This document shows positions 50,027-60,446 of a stretch of 64,000 nucleotides of DNA, in pieces. The stretch comes from Caldilineaceae bacterium. GTDB taxonomy: Bacteria > Chloroflexota > Anaerolineae > Caldilineales > Caldilineaceae. The notes under the pieces were generated by a model, which saw nothing but the letters and a program-made list of their open reading frames with translations, did no database searches and was not told where the DNA came from. The translations under genes and the position numbers were made by a program. The first letter of the stretch is position 1; every line of letters begins with the position of its first letter. The DNA is taken from the NCBI GenBank assembly GCA_019637645.1, contig JAHBVH010000015.1:1-64000 (forward strand), read 5' to 3'.

Positions 50027-50030
50027 ATCA

Positions 50031-50840
50031 CTATCCTCGGCTCACCCGAAAGACAATTTCGGTGGGAAAGGGGAATTCTTCGATCTGCGCGTTTTGGTCG
50101 GGCCACAGACTTTGGAAGTGAGCACGGTAATGATCGACCATGCCCTTCTGCCGTCCACCCAAGCTTTGGGCCGGGTAGGAGATCATAAGGACGGGCGCGT
50201 GGAGCGTTGTTAGTAACCGTTGGCTAATCGCTTTGTCCAGCTGTTCTAGACAGGGCAGGGCTTTTAAGAGAAGGATAACATCGGCAGTGGGGAGGGTGGG
50301 TTGGGTCAGTAGATTACAGACTGTGGCCGTGCCCTGTACCCCGAGTAGGGGCAATGCCTGCTGGAGGAAGGCGATCTCTTCGCCGTCCACATCACAGGCA
50401 TGATAGCTAGCCTGGGGGGCCAAAGGCATCCAGGGGATGGTTAGCGGATTTAAGCCGCAAGCGAGATCAAGAACCGCGTGAATGGGGGGTAGTCCAGCAA
50501 AGATCGTCGTATAAAACTCGGCAAGAAAGGGGAGGCGCTCACGCGTAGAGGCGTGTTGTTGCAGGAGGCTCTGACAAGCTGTTCGCAGGGTTGCGGGTTC
50601 TGCCGCGCTGGCCTGAAGCAGTGCCAACCAAGCTGGATATGCCTGATTACCCTGCCAATATGCCCCAACGGTTTGGTGGAGTTTATTTTTGGTCGCTTTG
50701 ATCGCCTCTTTGCGGCTGCGACGCTTGTTCAACTCCTGTGCCCCAACCAGCTGTACCAATTCCGGCGCAAGCGCGCGATACTTGGCGCTGCTCAGGACCG
50801 CATCCACCACCTGTGCCAATGCTTCTGCTTCGGTTGTCAC
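50031..50840 (-). CDS. 16S rRNA (guanine-1405-N7)-type methyltransferase, Arm/Rmt/FmrO family
   Basis: Methylates a guanine in the decoding site of 16S rRNA; in this family N7 methylation of G1405 blocks 4,6-linked deoxystreptamine aminoglycosides. 269 residues from the GTG. Family motifs in order: SSAKYRALAPELV, RRSRKEAIKATKNKLHQTVGAY, HASTRERLPFLAEFY, SAM-binding VLDLACGLNPLTIPWM, YHACDVDGEEIAFLQ, LLLKALPCLEQ, and SYPAQSLGGRQKGM. The GTG at 50838-50840 is chosen because AAGGAG lies six bases before it; an ATG 13 codons upstream also exists. Gene order with an ABC importer and an amidohydrolase suggests a resident chromosomal gene, not a mobile one. Confidence 0.88.
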   Translation of the reverse strand: MTTEAEALAQVVDAVLSSAKYRALAPELVQLVGAQELNKRRSRKEAIKATKNKLHQTVGAYWQGNQAYPAWLALLQASAAEPATLRTACQSLLQQHASTRERLPFLAEFYTTIFAGLPPIHAVLDLACGLNPLTIPWMPLAPQASYHACDVDGEEIAFLQQALPLLGVQGTATVCNLLTQPTLPTADVILLLKALPCLEQLDKAISQRLLTTLHAPVLMISYPAQSLGGRQKGMVDHYRAHFQSLWPDQNAQIEEFPFPTEIVFRVSRG

Positions 50841-50924
50841 CGACAACTCCTTGTCACGTAGGCCGCGCGGCAACGGCACACAACGGCACGCTGGCCTGAA
50901 GATACCATCAGACCAGCGTGCGCC

Positions 50925-52532
50925 TTAGCGAAACACAATTTTCCCATGGCAAATGGTGACTACTGGGCGTACCGCGGCGATGGCCTCTGGCGCTGTTGTA
51001 AAGAGGTTATCCGAGAAGAGGACCAGATCCGCCAACATGCCGACGCGAAGGCGGCCTTTACTATTTTCTTGAAATTCAGTGTAGGCGGCATCACAGGTAT
51101 ACCCTGCGATCACTTGGGGGAGCGTCTGGCGTTGGGTAGGCTGCCCTTCCAGCCAAGGCTGCCGATTGAGCGCGGCATAGAACGCTGGCCGCGGATCCGC
51201 GGTGACCACCGGCCAGTCGCTACCAAAGGCCAGGGTTGCACCGGCTTGGCGCAAGGTCGCCCAGGCAAAGCTATAGGGCCATCGCGCCGCGCCAGCCCGC
51301 TGTTGCCAAACTTCGCCCTCCTTCCCTGTGATGGGCGAGTGAAGCGGTTGCATCGAGGCAATCACGCCCAACGCCGCAAAGCGTGGAATGTCAGCGGGGT
51401 GGATGACTTCAATGTGTTCAATGCGATGACGACTATCGCGGGGGCCATTGTGTTGGCGTGCATAGGCATAGCCATCCAATGTGCGTTGGACGGCCCCATC
51501 CCCACAGGCATGAACCGCAATCTGTAAACCCAGCCGATCAGCTTCCCGCGCGATGGCCTGAAACTGTTCAGCACTAAAGAGCGCGCCGCCGCGCGTGGTG
51601 GGTGCATCCGCATACGGATCGACCATCAGGGCTGTTGTCGATTCCAGCACACCATCCATAAAGAGTTTGACTGCCCCTGTCCTCACATAGGGGCCATTGT
51701 GTTGTTGGGGCCAAGCCGCGGCCTCTTGCAACGCGCTGAGCGGTGTTTCCGGTGTAAAGCTATAGGGAACATAGACCCGTAGCGTCAACTCATCATCGGC
51801 TTCGAGCGCTTTATAGAGGAAGAGGCTATCTTCCCAGCTATCCATGTTGTGGACACTGGTAATGCCTAGGCTTGCCAACCAAGCCAACCCCTTCCGCAAA
51901 AGCGTTCGTTGACGGGCACGATCCGGCTTGGGTAGCTGATCGCGGATGGGCTTAAAGGCTTCTGGTTCGCGTAGTTCACCGGTAGCAAGACCCGTTGCCG
52001 GATCTAAGACAATCTCATGGCCGGCGGGGAGATCGCGTCCGTGGAGGAGCCCCCCGCGGCGTAGGGCTTCGGTGTTGACCCAAACGGTATGGCCGTCAAA
52101 GGCGGTCAGATAGAGTGGGCGGTCAGGCACCAGGGCATCGAGAAAGTGCCGATCCAATGGTTGTTCGGGGGAGAAGGTGCTATAGCGTACCTGCACCCCT
52201 TCTAGCCAAGGCAGTTCAGGGTGCGCTGCTGCATGGGCGCGTAGAAGCTCGGCAAAGTGAGCCGGATCTTTGGCCTTGTCCAGTTGGAGATGATCCAGCT
52301 TGAGCGCCCCCCACAGTAGGTGGAAATGGCTGTCGATCAGCCCTGGCAGCAAGGTCGCACCACCACCGTCGATCACTTCGGTGTGGGGGCCGCGCCAAGC
52401 TTGGGCGGCGGCACTGCTGCCGACAAAGACAATCTGATGGCCCTGGATCGCGACGGCCTCGGCTTGGGGGCAAGCCGGGTCTACCGTGTAGACTTGGCTG
52501 TTGATGATCAGAATATCGGCGTAGGTTGTCAT
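50925..52532 (-). CDS. Amidohydrolase family 3 metal-dependent hydrolase
   Basis: Probable zinc hydrolase of the YtcJ/N-substituted formamide deformylase group, 535 residues. Seen: LINSQVYTVD-like opening (IINSQVYTVDPACPQAEAVAIQGHQIVFVG), metal-binding GLIDSHFHLLWG, VHACGDGAVQRTLDGYA, RHRIEHIEVIHP, LAFGSDWPVVTADPRPAFYAALNR, and a C-terminal DLVLFSDNLFT cap. The substrate is unknown. The ATG at 52530-52532 is nine bases past the stop of the binding-protein gene, so both are in one operon, and the enzyme may act on the imported compound. Another ATG 14 codons upstream would overlap that gene. Confidence 0.88.
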   Translation of the reverse strand: MTTYADILIINSQVYTVDPACPQAEAVAIQGHQIVFVGSSAAAQAWRGPHTEVIDGGGATLLPGLIDSHFHLLWGALKLDHLQLDKAKDPAHFAELLRAHAAAHPELPWLEGVQVRYSTFSPEQPLDRHFLDALVPDRPLYLTAFDGHTVWVNTEALRRGGLLHGRDLPAGHEIVLDPATGLATGELREPEAFKPIRDQLPKPDRARQRTLLRKGLAWLASLGITSVHNMDSWEDSLFLYKALEADDELTLRVYVPYSFTPETPLSALQEAAAWPQQHNGPYVRTGAVKLFMDGVLESTTALMVDPYADAPTTRGGALFSAEQFQAIAREADRLGLQIAVHACGDGAVQRTLDGYAYARQHNGPRDSRHRIEHIEVIHPADIPRFAALGVIASMQPLHSPITGKEGEVWQQRAGAARWPYSFAWATLRQAGATLAFGSDWPVVTADPRPAFYAALNRQPWLEGQPTQRQTLPQVIAGYTCDAAYTEFQENSKGRLRVGMLADLVLFSDNLFTTAPEAIAAVRPVVTICHGKIVFR

Positions 52533-52540
52533 CCGAATCG

Positions 52541-54241
<1,701 letters not shown>

Positions 54242-54410
54242 GGGTTTCCTCCGGTCAATTGGTTGTTGATCTCTAGGTCGATCCGTCATATAGACAAGTA
54301 CACAGGATAAACTCCCGCTTTGATAAACATAGGACCTATGCCAGCCGTGCGTGTCGCCCGTAAGCGCTGCAAGCCACTTGCGTTGGCGGTTACGGGAACC
54401 ACAGCGCCAA

Positions 54411-54452
54411 TCCGCTGACAAGCTCCCGCTGACAAGCTCCCGCTGACAAGCT
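54411..54452 (-). repeat. 14-bp tandem repeat in the second binding-protein leader
   Basis: Read on the minus strand, AGCTTGTCAGCGGG occurs three times (the last with one change at its end). It lies between the permease stop (54485) and the lipoprotein start (54241), about 170 bp before the latter. Confidence 0.8.
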
Positions 54453-54484
54453 ACGGTGCTGTGCTGCATAAGTCCTAACGCATT

Positions 54485-55381
54485 TTAGCGTACTGAGAAA
54501 GGGTCAAAGGCATCGCGCAAGCCATCGCCAATATGGTTGATAGCTAGGGTGGTGATAAAGATTAAAAAGCCGGGGAAGATCATCAGCCAAGGCGCCCGCA
54601 GCGCGTAGGACTGTGCGGTCGCTAGTAGATTGCCCCAACTGGGGGTGGGCGGCTGAATGCCAAACCCCAAATAGCTTAAGCCCGATTCGGTAATAATGGA
54701 AAAAGCCACGGTAAGGGTGGCTTGGACAATGATGATACTCACGGTGTTGGGCAAGATATGCTGCCAGATAATGCGCCCATGGCCCACGCCCACCGCGCGC
54801 GCCGCCGTGACAAATTCATGCGCTTTCAAGCTGAGGAAGGCACTCCGCACTAGCCGCGCCGGCCACATCCACGACAGCACGGCAATGACCATGATGACAA
54901 TCATCACGCTGCTGCTGAGGTTGAGGGCGGGGAGTTCGCGCAACAGGGTACTAATGAGGATGAGCACAAAGAGGGTGGGCAAACTCAAAAAGGCATCGGT
55001 GATCCGCATGAGTAGATTATCTAGCCAGCCGCCAAAATAGCCAGCGATGGCCCCGATCAACACGCCCAGTACGGTAGATAACAGCGTTGCCAAAAGCCCG
55101 ACCGTCAGTGAAATACGCCCGCCATAAAGAACCCGCGTAAAAACATCGCGCCCTAGGTCATCGGTCCCAAACCAATGGATAGCCGAGGGCGGTTGCAGAT
55201 CATTCGCTGGATTTTGGGCGGTTGGTGCATAGCCACTGAGTGGTGCCAAGAGGGCGCTCAGAAGGATAATCGCCAACAGCCCAATCGAAACGAGCGCGGC
55301 GCGGTGGCGCAAAAACCGGCGTATGACCAGGGTTGAGAGACTTTGGACCTGGTGTGAAGGTTGACGGCTACTTGTCTGCAC
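54485..55381 (-). CDS. Peptide/nickel ABC transporter permease, DppC type, second importer
   Basis: Permease of 298 residues with six likely membrane helices. Markers: FGTDDLGRDVFTRVLYGGRISLTVGLLA after helix 1, EAA loop TAARAVGVGHGRIIWQHILPN, and the end NHIGDGLRDAFDPF. It follows a 62-residue protein gene in the same direction; no ATPase gene is found in this operon, so it must share ATPases encoded elsewhere. Confidence 0.92.
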   Translation of the reverse strand: MQTSSRQPSHQVQSLSTLVIRRFLRHRAALVSIGLLAIILLSALLAPLSGYAPTAQNPANDLQPPSAIHWFGTDDLGRDVFTRVLYGGRISLTVGLLATLLSTVLGVLIGAIAGYFGGWLDNLLMRITDAFLSLPTLFVLILISTLLRELPALNLSSSVMIVIMVIAVLSWMWPARLVRSAFLSLKAHEFVTAARAVGVGHGRIIWQHILPNTVSIIIVQATLTVAFSIITESGLSYLGFGIQPPTPSWGNLLATAQSYALRAPWLMIFPGFLIFITTLAINHIGDGLRDAFDPFSVR

Positions 55382-55438
55382 GGCGTACTTGCCCGTGTTG
55401 TGCCGTTCTGGCTGGTTTTTGGCAGAAGGATGGGGCCA

Positions 55439-55627
55439 TTACCGCCGCGCTCCCTCATAAGCCGTTTCAAGCTCGTTCATCCCACTATCCAATAAATCGG
55501 CTTCCCCTTCCTCGTTGGGCAAGAGATCGCCTGCTTCGGTATGATATTGTTCTAACCAAGAGATTAAACCAAGTAGCTGTTGGGGCGTTAGGCGAATAAT
55601 CGCAGCTTCAATTTCGTGTGCGCTCAT
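55439..55627 (-). CDS. 62-residue cytoplasmic protein between permease genes
   Basis: Starts MSAHEIEAAIIRLTPQQLLGLISWLEQYHTE and has an acidic C-terminal half. The N-terminal helix pair is like that of many small antitoxin-type or unannotated proteins (helix, LTPxQLLGLxxWLEQ), but no toxin gene accompanies it. AAAGGAC upstream of the ATG and the intact frame support a real gene. It separates the DppB- and DppC-type genes, which are normally adjacent. Family and role unknown. Confidence 0.65.
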   Translation of the reverse strand: MSAHEIEAAIIRLTPQQLLGLISWLEQYHTEAGDLLPNEEGEADLLDSGMNELETAYEGARR

Positions 55628-55690
55628 GGTAATGTCCTTTCTTGTTTAGAATAAATGTACATTCAACGTTTGCGAGACTTGTCAGCGCCG

Positions 55691-56668
55691 CTAGTTATAG
55701 CGAACCTTGGGGTCGATCCACGCATAGAGAAGGTCGGCAATCAAATTGGCGATGACGATCAACACCGCGTTGATGAGAATAACCCCCAAGAGCACAGGAT
55801 AGTCGCGGCCACGCGCCGCATCCCAAAAAAGCCGTCCCATGCCCGGCCAGGAGAAGATCGTTTCGATAAAGAGGGCACCGGCAAACATGGTCGGTAGATC
55901 CAGTGCAATCATGGTAACCAACGGCATGATTGCGTTGCGAAAGGCATGCACATAGGTCACCTGCCCTTCGCGCAACCCTTTGGCGTGCGCGGTGCGGATA
56001 TAATCCGCATGCAGCACTTCCAACATGCTGGCGCGAAAGAAACGCGAATACCAAGCTACCCAGGCCAAACTCAGTGTACCGACGGGTAAGATCATATGCC
56101 AGAGCAGATCGCCCACTGTACGGCTCCCCCCCAACGTATACATGCCACCCACGGGTAACAGCGGCCCGCCCGTGAAGGGGTTATCCAGCCAAACATAAAA
56201 AATGATGATCAACATCAGCCCAATCCAATAAATCGGAGCGGATTGACCGGCAAAAGTGAGCGTCGTCACCAGATAATCAAACCAAGAATATTGACGTCGG
56301 GCCGAGAAGGCCCCTAGCGGGATGGCGACCAAAAGCGTTAGCCCAAAGGCGACGCCGACTAATAATAAGGTGTTGGGAATCCGCTCTCCGATCATCTCCG
56401 CAACGGGCCGGCTGCTTTTGAGCGATGCCCCTAGATCGCCTTCTATCAAAATAGTGCGCATCCACTGGGCATATTGAACATAGAGGGGTTGATCGAGTCC
56501 AAGCCGTGTGCGCAATTGTTCGATCTGTTCTGCCGAAATATTGGGATTGCGTTCGGCTTGCGCTAGCGGACCGCCTGGCGCTATCCGCACCAAGAGAAAG
56601 AGCAGCATGCTGAGAATGATCAGCAGGGGGATAGCTTGTAGGCTACGGCGAATAAAATAAGCTTGCAT
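55691..56668 (-). CDS. Peptide/nickel ABC transporter permease, DppB type, second importer
   Basis: Permease of about 325 residues starting MQAYFIRRSLQAIPLLIILS. Family pattern: RIAPGGPLAQAERNP after helix 1, LRTRLGLDQPLYVQYAQWM, EAA loop RTAHAKGLREGQVTYVHAFRNA, and C-terminal DLLYAWIDPKVRY. The ATG at 56668 is preferred to TTG at 56674. First gene of the second importer operon, 60 bp before the 62-residue gene, with a good promoter at 56707-56736. Confidence 0.92.
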   Translation of the reverse strand: MQAYFIRRSLQAIPLLIILSMLLFLLVRIAPGGPLAQAERNPNISAEQIEQLRTRLGLDQPLYVQYAQWMRTILIEGDLGASLKSSRPVAEMIGERIPNTLLLVGVAFGLTLLVAIPLGAFSARRQYSWFDYLVTTLTFAGQSAPIYWIGLMLIIIFYVWLDNPFTGGPLLPVGGMYTLGGSRTVGDLLWHMILPVGTLSLAWVAWYSRFFRASMLEVLHADYIRTAHAKGLREGQVTYVHAFRNAIMPLVTMIALDLPTMFAGALFIETIFSWPGMGRLFWDAARGRDYPVLLGVILINAVLIVIANLIADLLYAWIDPKVRYN

Positions 56669-56706
56669 GGCCAACGAAAGAATGACTTAAACGGTTAGGC
56701 GACAAA

Positions 56707-56736
56707 ATGTTATCATGATACTAAGCGCCATGTCAA
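56707..56736 (-). promoter_or_regulatory. Promoter of the second importer operon
   Basis: Minus strand: consensus -35 TTGACA (56731-56736), 18-bp spacer, -10 TAACAT (56707-56712). Transcription would start about 30 bases before the permease ATG. Confidence 0.65.
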
Positions 56737-57065
56737 TCACCAAGTTGGAGTTTCCATTTTATTCCCTATATTTCCCGGTAATACAGATAAGCTGAGACTT
56801 GTGGAGAGGTATTTCAGCTAGCGGAGGAAGGACAAAGGTGCCGGTGTGCGAAAAGCTGGGCTGCGCCAATCGAAAGGCGCTCATCGCCTTGGGTAGGCAC
56901 CCCGATCGTACATACCGACTAGCCCGGCTATTTGAGCCTTTCCCCTACCTTGCTCTACGGTTATCACACCTGAACAGCAGGCCAGCAATCCTAGGCTTTG
57001 ACGATTTTTCGGCTCTGTGCTAAGGTATGGCGTACACTGCACAGTGCAAAGTCAGGTGCGAATCT
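56737..57065. other. Intergenic region ahead of the tRNA gene
   Basis: Divergent promoters at either end (importer on minus, tRNA on plus); no gene seen in between. Confidence 0.5.
56998..57026 (+). promoter_or_regulatory. Promoter of the tRNA-Arg gene
   Basis: -35 TTGACG (56998-57003), 17-bp spacer, -10 TAAGGT (57021-57026); the tRNA begins 40 bp after the -10. Confidence 0.65.
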
Positions 57066-57138
57066 GCCCCCGTAGCTCAGAGGATAGAGCAGAGGTTTCC
57101 TAAACCTTTGGTCGCGTGTTCAACTCACGCCGGGGGCG
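57066..57138 (+). tRNA. tRNA-Arg (anticodon CCT)
   Basis: Cloverleaf of 73 bases: acceptor GCCCCCG with CGGGGGC plus discriminator G, D stem GCTC/GAGC, anticodon stem GAGGT/ACCTT with loop TTCCTAA (anticodon CCT at 57099-57101, reading AGG), variable loop TGGTC, T stem GCGTG/CACGC with TTCAACT. The 3' CCA is not encoded. Confidence 0.95.
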
Positions 57139-57243
57139 CCTTCTGCCGCATTGTACAGGTGTGAGTATGAAGCCTTGTGATGAATCATCATAGGGCTTTT
57201 TTTATGAGGTTTCGGGTCGGGATCTGGTCAAGGGAATCAGAAA

Positions 57244-57990
57244 ATGCGGTTATCGATTGGGTGGATGATCGGGGTGGCGTTGGGTCTAGGGCTGGCTGGA
57301 ACATACCTACTAGCGCCGCCAATCCAGGCACAAGGGAACCTGACCATGGAAGCGGTTGTCTTGCGTAATGCCAACCTCCGGGCTGGACCTGGCCTTGCGC
57401 ATGCTGTCCTGGGATATGCACGCGCGGGACAAATTGTGACCCTAACCGATTATACGACAGATTGGTATCAACTGGTTACGGGTGAATGGATTGCCAAAAA
57501 TCTCGTTGTCGCGACAGCCGCAAGCCGGGTAGTGGCCTTTCGCCTAGAAGATCTACCCGTCGTAGCCAATCGAGCGGCAAATCTACGGCAAGGGCCGGGT
57601 ACGACCTTTGCTATTGTCGGCACGGCATACAGGGGGCAAGCGCTGGCTATTACGGGGCAGAATGAAAGCGGGGAGTGGTTGCACTTACAAGATGGCTCCT
57701 GGATCGCAGCCTTTTTGGTCACTCCTCTCGTTGTGGGGGTACCGGTAGGCGCAACAATCTCACCCGTCGCAACCGCCCCACCAGGATTATCCACACTGAT
57801 CCCTACGCCGACCACAACCGTCGTGACGCTGCCGATCACGACCGCGCAACCACCTCCGCTACCGGCTCAAGCATGTGATCCCTATACAGGTGCTTGTACC
57901 CCACCTGCTTTGCCAGCACTGACTTGTGCTGGTCAGAATACCCAATTTCCCGGCTATGAGTGTCAATTTTCCCCGGGACAAAGTCGATAA
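57244..57990 (+). CDS. Secreted protein with two bacterial SH3 domains
   Basis: Exported protein of 248 residues. Signal peptide (MRLSIGWMIGVALGLGLAG, cleavage near IQAQ). Two SH3-type domains with the ANLRxGPG signature: VVLRNANLRAGPGLAHAVLGYARAGQIVTL ending GEWIAKNLV, and NRAANLRQGPGTTFAIVGTAYRGQALAITG ending DGSWIAAFLV. A Thr/Pro-rich linker leads to a short Cys-containing tail (ACDPYTGACTPPALPALTC ... YECQF) with four cysteines. Probably binds the cell wall or a surface ligand. AAGGGAA precedes the ATG. The tRNA upstream is unrelated. Confidence 0.82.
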   Translation: MRLSIGWMIGVALGLGLAGTYLLAPPIQAQGNLTMEAVVLRNANLRAGPGLAHAVLGYARAGQIVTLTDYTTDWYQLVTGEWIAKNLVVATAASRVVAFRLEDLPVVANRAANLRQGPGTTFAIVGTAYRGQALAITGQNESGEWLHLQDGSWIAAFLVTPLVVGVPVGATISPVATAPPGLSTLIPTPTTTVVTLPITTAQPPPLPAQACDPYTGACTPPALPALTCAGQNTQFPGYECQFSPGQSR

Positions 57991-58089
57991 CCAGCGGGAT
58001 GGGGCGCAGGTGCATAAGGTCTCTTATGACAAACAACGAAGAAAGACATTGGGGAAAGGCTATAAGCAAGGGATAGCAGACCACCAAGC

Positions 58090-58512
58090 TTAGCTAGCGA
58101 CAGGGTGCCTTTGGGTCAGTTGTGAGCTCAGGTAAATTTGACCGGACGACACTTGGCGAATGGCGATTTCCAATTCACGTGAGGCATATTTTAGCAAAAC
58201 ACCGCCGACCCCCATGGCGAGGAGTTGGCGAACTAGCGCTCCATTGTCATGGCTCGAAAGGACAAGGAGAGGAAGTTGCGGCCATTGGCGACGTACTTGT
58301 CTGATAAAATCAAGGCTATTTGTGGTATGGAGATCGCCGTCAACGAGTAAAATATCGACCTTCGTAGCAGGCAATTGGTTCAACACATCGGCCGCGTTCC
58401 CCGCTGAGCCGGATACCTGCATGGTCGGCAGCAAATTGAGCATCTCACAAAGGACTTCACGGATAATTGGGTGTTCTTCTAGGACATAAATATCGATTTG
58501 CTCTATAGACAT
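58090..58512 (-). CDS. Single-domain response regulator, NarL-type receiver
   Basis: Receiver domain of 140 residues with phosphoacceptor Asp58 in ILLVDGDLHTT, switch Ser in LLVLSSHDN, and Lys in GVLLKYASRELEIAIRQVSSGQIYLS. The end of the receiver, as in NarL/FixJ proteins, is normally followed by a LuxR HTH, but the protein stops 12 residues later with no output domain. At the first acidic site (residues 12-13) it has Glu-Glu instead of Asp-Asp. GAGGTAACC precedes the ATG. Partner unknown. Confidence 0.88.
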   Translation of the reverse strand: MSIEQIDIYVLEEHPIIREVLCEMLNLLPTMQVSGSAGNAADVLNQLPATKVDILLVDGDLHTTNSLDFIRQVRRQWPQLPLLVLSSHDNGALVRQLLAMGVGGVLLKYASRELEIAIRQVSSGQIYLSSQLTQRHPVAS

Positions 58513-58615
58513 GGTTACCTCCTCAAAGGTTTATTACCCAATCTATAGCGAAATCGCCGATAATCCGTCGAAAAACGAGCCGCACACAGCTTACAAAATT
58601 CGACGTTTTAGCGCT

Positions 58616-59695
58616 TCAGGGCTGGTCTAAAACTAGCAGACGCGGTCCAAGCCATTCTTGCTCGCCGATTTGATACCAAAGTAGGCCATCGCAGGGGCGT
58701 GTATCCAACACTGTTACAGCGGTGCCGCTGGCGATGGTACGCACAATCGGGGCGCAGCTACAGGGCCTTCCACAGACCAGGGCACTCTGCTTCAGAACCC
58801 CGGTCATCCGGTTCATCGCCACAAGCGTACTTGTCGGCGGCGCGGTAGGGGACGATGCCGCCGTTGCGACTGCTGTGGCGGCCAGGGTTGGTAAGACAGT
58901 GGGTGTCATGGTGCTCGCTGCTGGTAACTCCGTTGGCACCGGCGTTGGTAGGGCTGTGGCTAGAGCTTCCTGTGCGGAGGTGGGTTGGATTGACAGCTGC
59001 GTCGGTGACAGTGGTCGGGTCGCCACCGCGGTTGTTGGGAAAGGATGCACGGAAAGCGTTTGCCAATTTTCGGTAAACTGCAAAAAGAGAAAAAGCCCAA
59101 GCAAAGCAATCAGCCCAATCCCCAGGGCAAGGCGACGGAGGCGACGGTAGCTCAGCGCAGGTTGGCGCGGCGGCTGGCGGTGCCTCGCCGGTGCTGCTTG
59201 TGCCCCAGCCGTCGCCACGAGGTTGTCCGTTTCAACAGCTTGCGGTGTTGAGTGGTCCGCTGCCAATTGGTAGAAGGGCGCCACGTCAGCCGAAAGTTGC
59301 AACTGTGTCCGATATGCTTGCAGCTTGGCGTGCTGGTGGTCTTCTGTGGCAGGTGTAAATGAACTCTGGGGTTGACTCTGCGCCGGGCGCGTTGTCCCAC
59401 CACCGCGTAGGGGCAAGGGGCGGCTAGGGGTTGGCTTGGGGCTGGGCTGGGCAACGGGCGGCGATGGGATTCGGCGATTTTTTGTGTACAGATCATAACA
59501 GCCGCCGCACAGCACGGTAAGATCCGCGGGCAGTTCATTGCCTAACCGTTCATAGGTTCGATGATGAACAGTTAGATTCACACGGGGGGCGGCCCGATTG
59601 CAGATCTGACAACGTTGGTTGGCCCGCTCTTTGGCCGCTGCGACCCGCTGCTGCCACGCTTGCGATTGGATGTAGTCGTTATAATCAACCGGCAT
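58616..59695 (-). CDS. HNH-type zinc domain, membrane helix and SH3-like protein
   Basis: Unusual three-part protein of 359 residues. N-terminal 75 residues hold a treble-clef HNH-like motif: RCQICN (first Cys pair), TVHHRTYERLGNELPADL, and VLCGGCYDLY (second pair). A Pro/Gln-rich linker follows, then one membrane helix (LALGIGLIALLGLFLFLQF, about 195-215), a long Thr/Ala/Pro-rich stretch, and a C-terminal SH3-like domain (CSCAPIVRTIASGTAVTVLD ... LLWYQIGEQEWLGPRLLVLD). The arrangement places the HNH module in the cytoplasm and the SH3 outside. Nuclease activity is not certain. AAAGGTAATC precedes the ATG; seven codons upstream are also open. Confidence 0.8.
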   Translation of the reverse strand: MPVDYNDYIQSQAWQQRVAAAKERANQRCQICNRAAPRVNLTVHHRTYERLGNELPADLTVLCGGCYDLYTKNRRIPSPPVAQPSPKPTPSRPLPLRGGGTTRPAQSQPQSSFTPATEDHQHAKLQAYRTQLQLSADVAPFYQLAADHSTPQAVETDNLVATAGAQAAPARHRQPPRQPALSYRRLRRLALGIGLIALLGLFLFLQFTENWQTLSVHPFPTTAVATRPLSPTQLSIQPTSAQEALATALPTPVPTELPAASTMTPTVLPTLAATAVATAASSPTAPPTSTLVAMNRMTGVLKQSALVCGRPCSCAPIVRTIASGTAVTVLDTRPCDGLLWYQIGEQEWLGPRLLVLDQP

Positions 59696-59716
59696 GATTA
59701 CCTTTAGCTTGAACAA

Positions 59717-60101
59717 CCAGGTGTACGCTGGACGCTACGCGGCGGGGTATGTCCTGCCTTCTTTGCCACCATCTTCAAAGAAGGGGATACCACCAATGGT
59801 CACGCGCAAACTTGAAGATCATGACGTGATGCCTTCGGGAAGGATACGGTAAGCTAACGGGGGCGAAAGATAACGTCAATTCGTTACTTCTAACGCCTAT
59901 CGCTTGAAAGAATTCTGTCAGGATTGCTGCTCTGCTCCTATGGTACACTACCTACGGTAGAAGTAGCGCTGGCAAACAGACAAGCCTGGTCCATAGACCA
60001 GGCTTGTCTGTTTCTATGCATATTGTCCTATTCAATTCGCAAAAGCCTAGCCCTATGACGACCCTGGCGTTTGCAGCCAAGGCGGTGCGCACTAGGTCCG
60101 T
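59717..60101. other. Intergenic region
   Basis: Apart from the 18-bp hairpin nothing is seen. Confidence 0.5.
59974..60013 (-). terminator. Perfect 18-bp hairpin
   Basis: AAACAGACAAGCCTGGTC (59974-59991), four-base loop, and its exact complement (59996-60013). The stem ends in TTT on both strands; it lies downstream of the 60102-60371 gene on the minus strand, so it may end that transcript. Confidence 0.7.
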
Positions 60102-60371
60102 TCAAGCGACTACATCACGCAGCCACGCCCGCTGAATCGACCACGCGTTGCGGCTGGGATCCAAACAAAGCTCATAGGTGTTATTATCCACTGTCTGGAG
60201 CAGATAGTGGCGTATGGTCCTACCCTCTTGCCGCTCTTCCCACTGCCGCCCTACATGATTGACATAGCGCGTTCGATCGCGCCACAGGAACGAAGTGGGG
60301 CGTACACTGCCATCGGCTAACACCCGCACCAACGCATTGATCGGTTCTTCGACCAGCACTTCACGCACCAT
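60102..60371 (-). CDS. Small conserved-looking protein, function unknown
   Basis: An 89-residue cytoplasmic protein (MVREVLVEEPINALVRVLADGSVRPTSFLWRDRTRYV ... HYLLQTVDNNTYELCLDPSRNAWSIQRAWL in pieces). It resembles a short beta-rich family found in Chloroflexota and Actinomycetota in which WRDRxYRV-type motifs are followed by xxxYLLxT and FELxxDxxxxxWxLxR. Role unknown. GAGGG lies six bases before the ATG. It is transcribed away from the methyltransferase at 61676, 75 bp after that gene's stop. Confidence 0.68.
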   Translation of the reverse strand: MVREVLVEEPINALVRVLADGSVRPTSFLWRDRTRYVNHVGRQWEERQEGRTIRHYLLQTVDNNTYELCLDPSRNAWSIQRAWLRDVVA

Positions 60372-60446
60372 GTAACCCTCTTTTCGGCTAAAACAACAGC
60401 GCTATTGACCATGCCTGTGGAAGGCCAGCGCATACAAAAAATAAAT

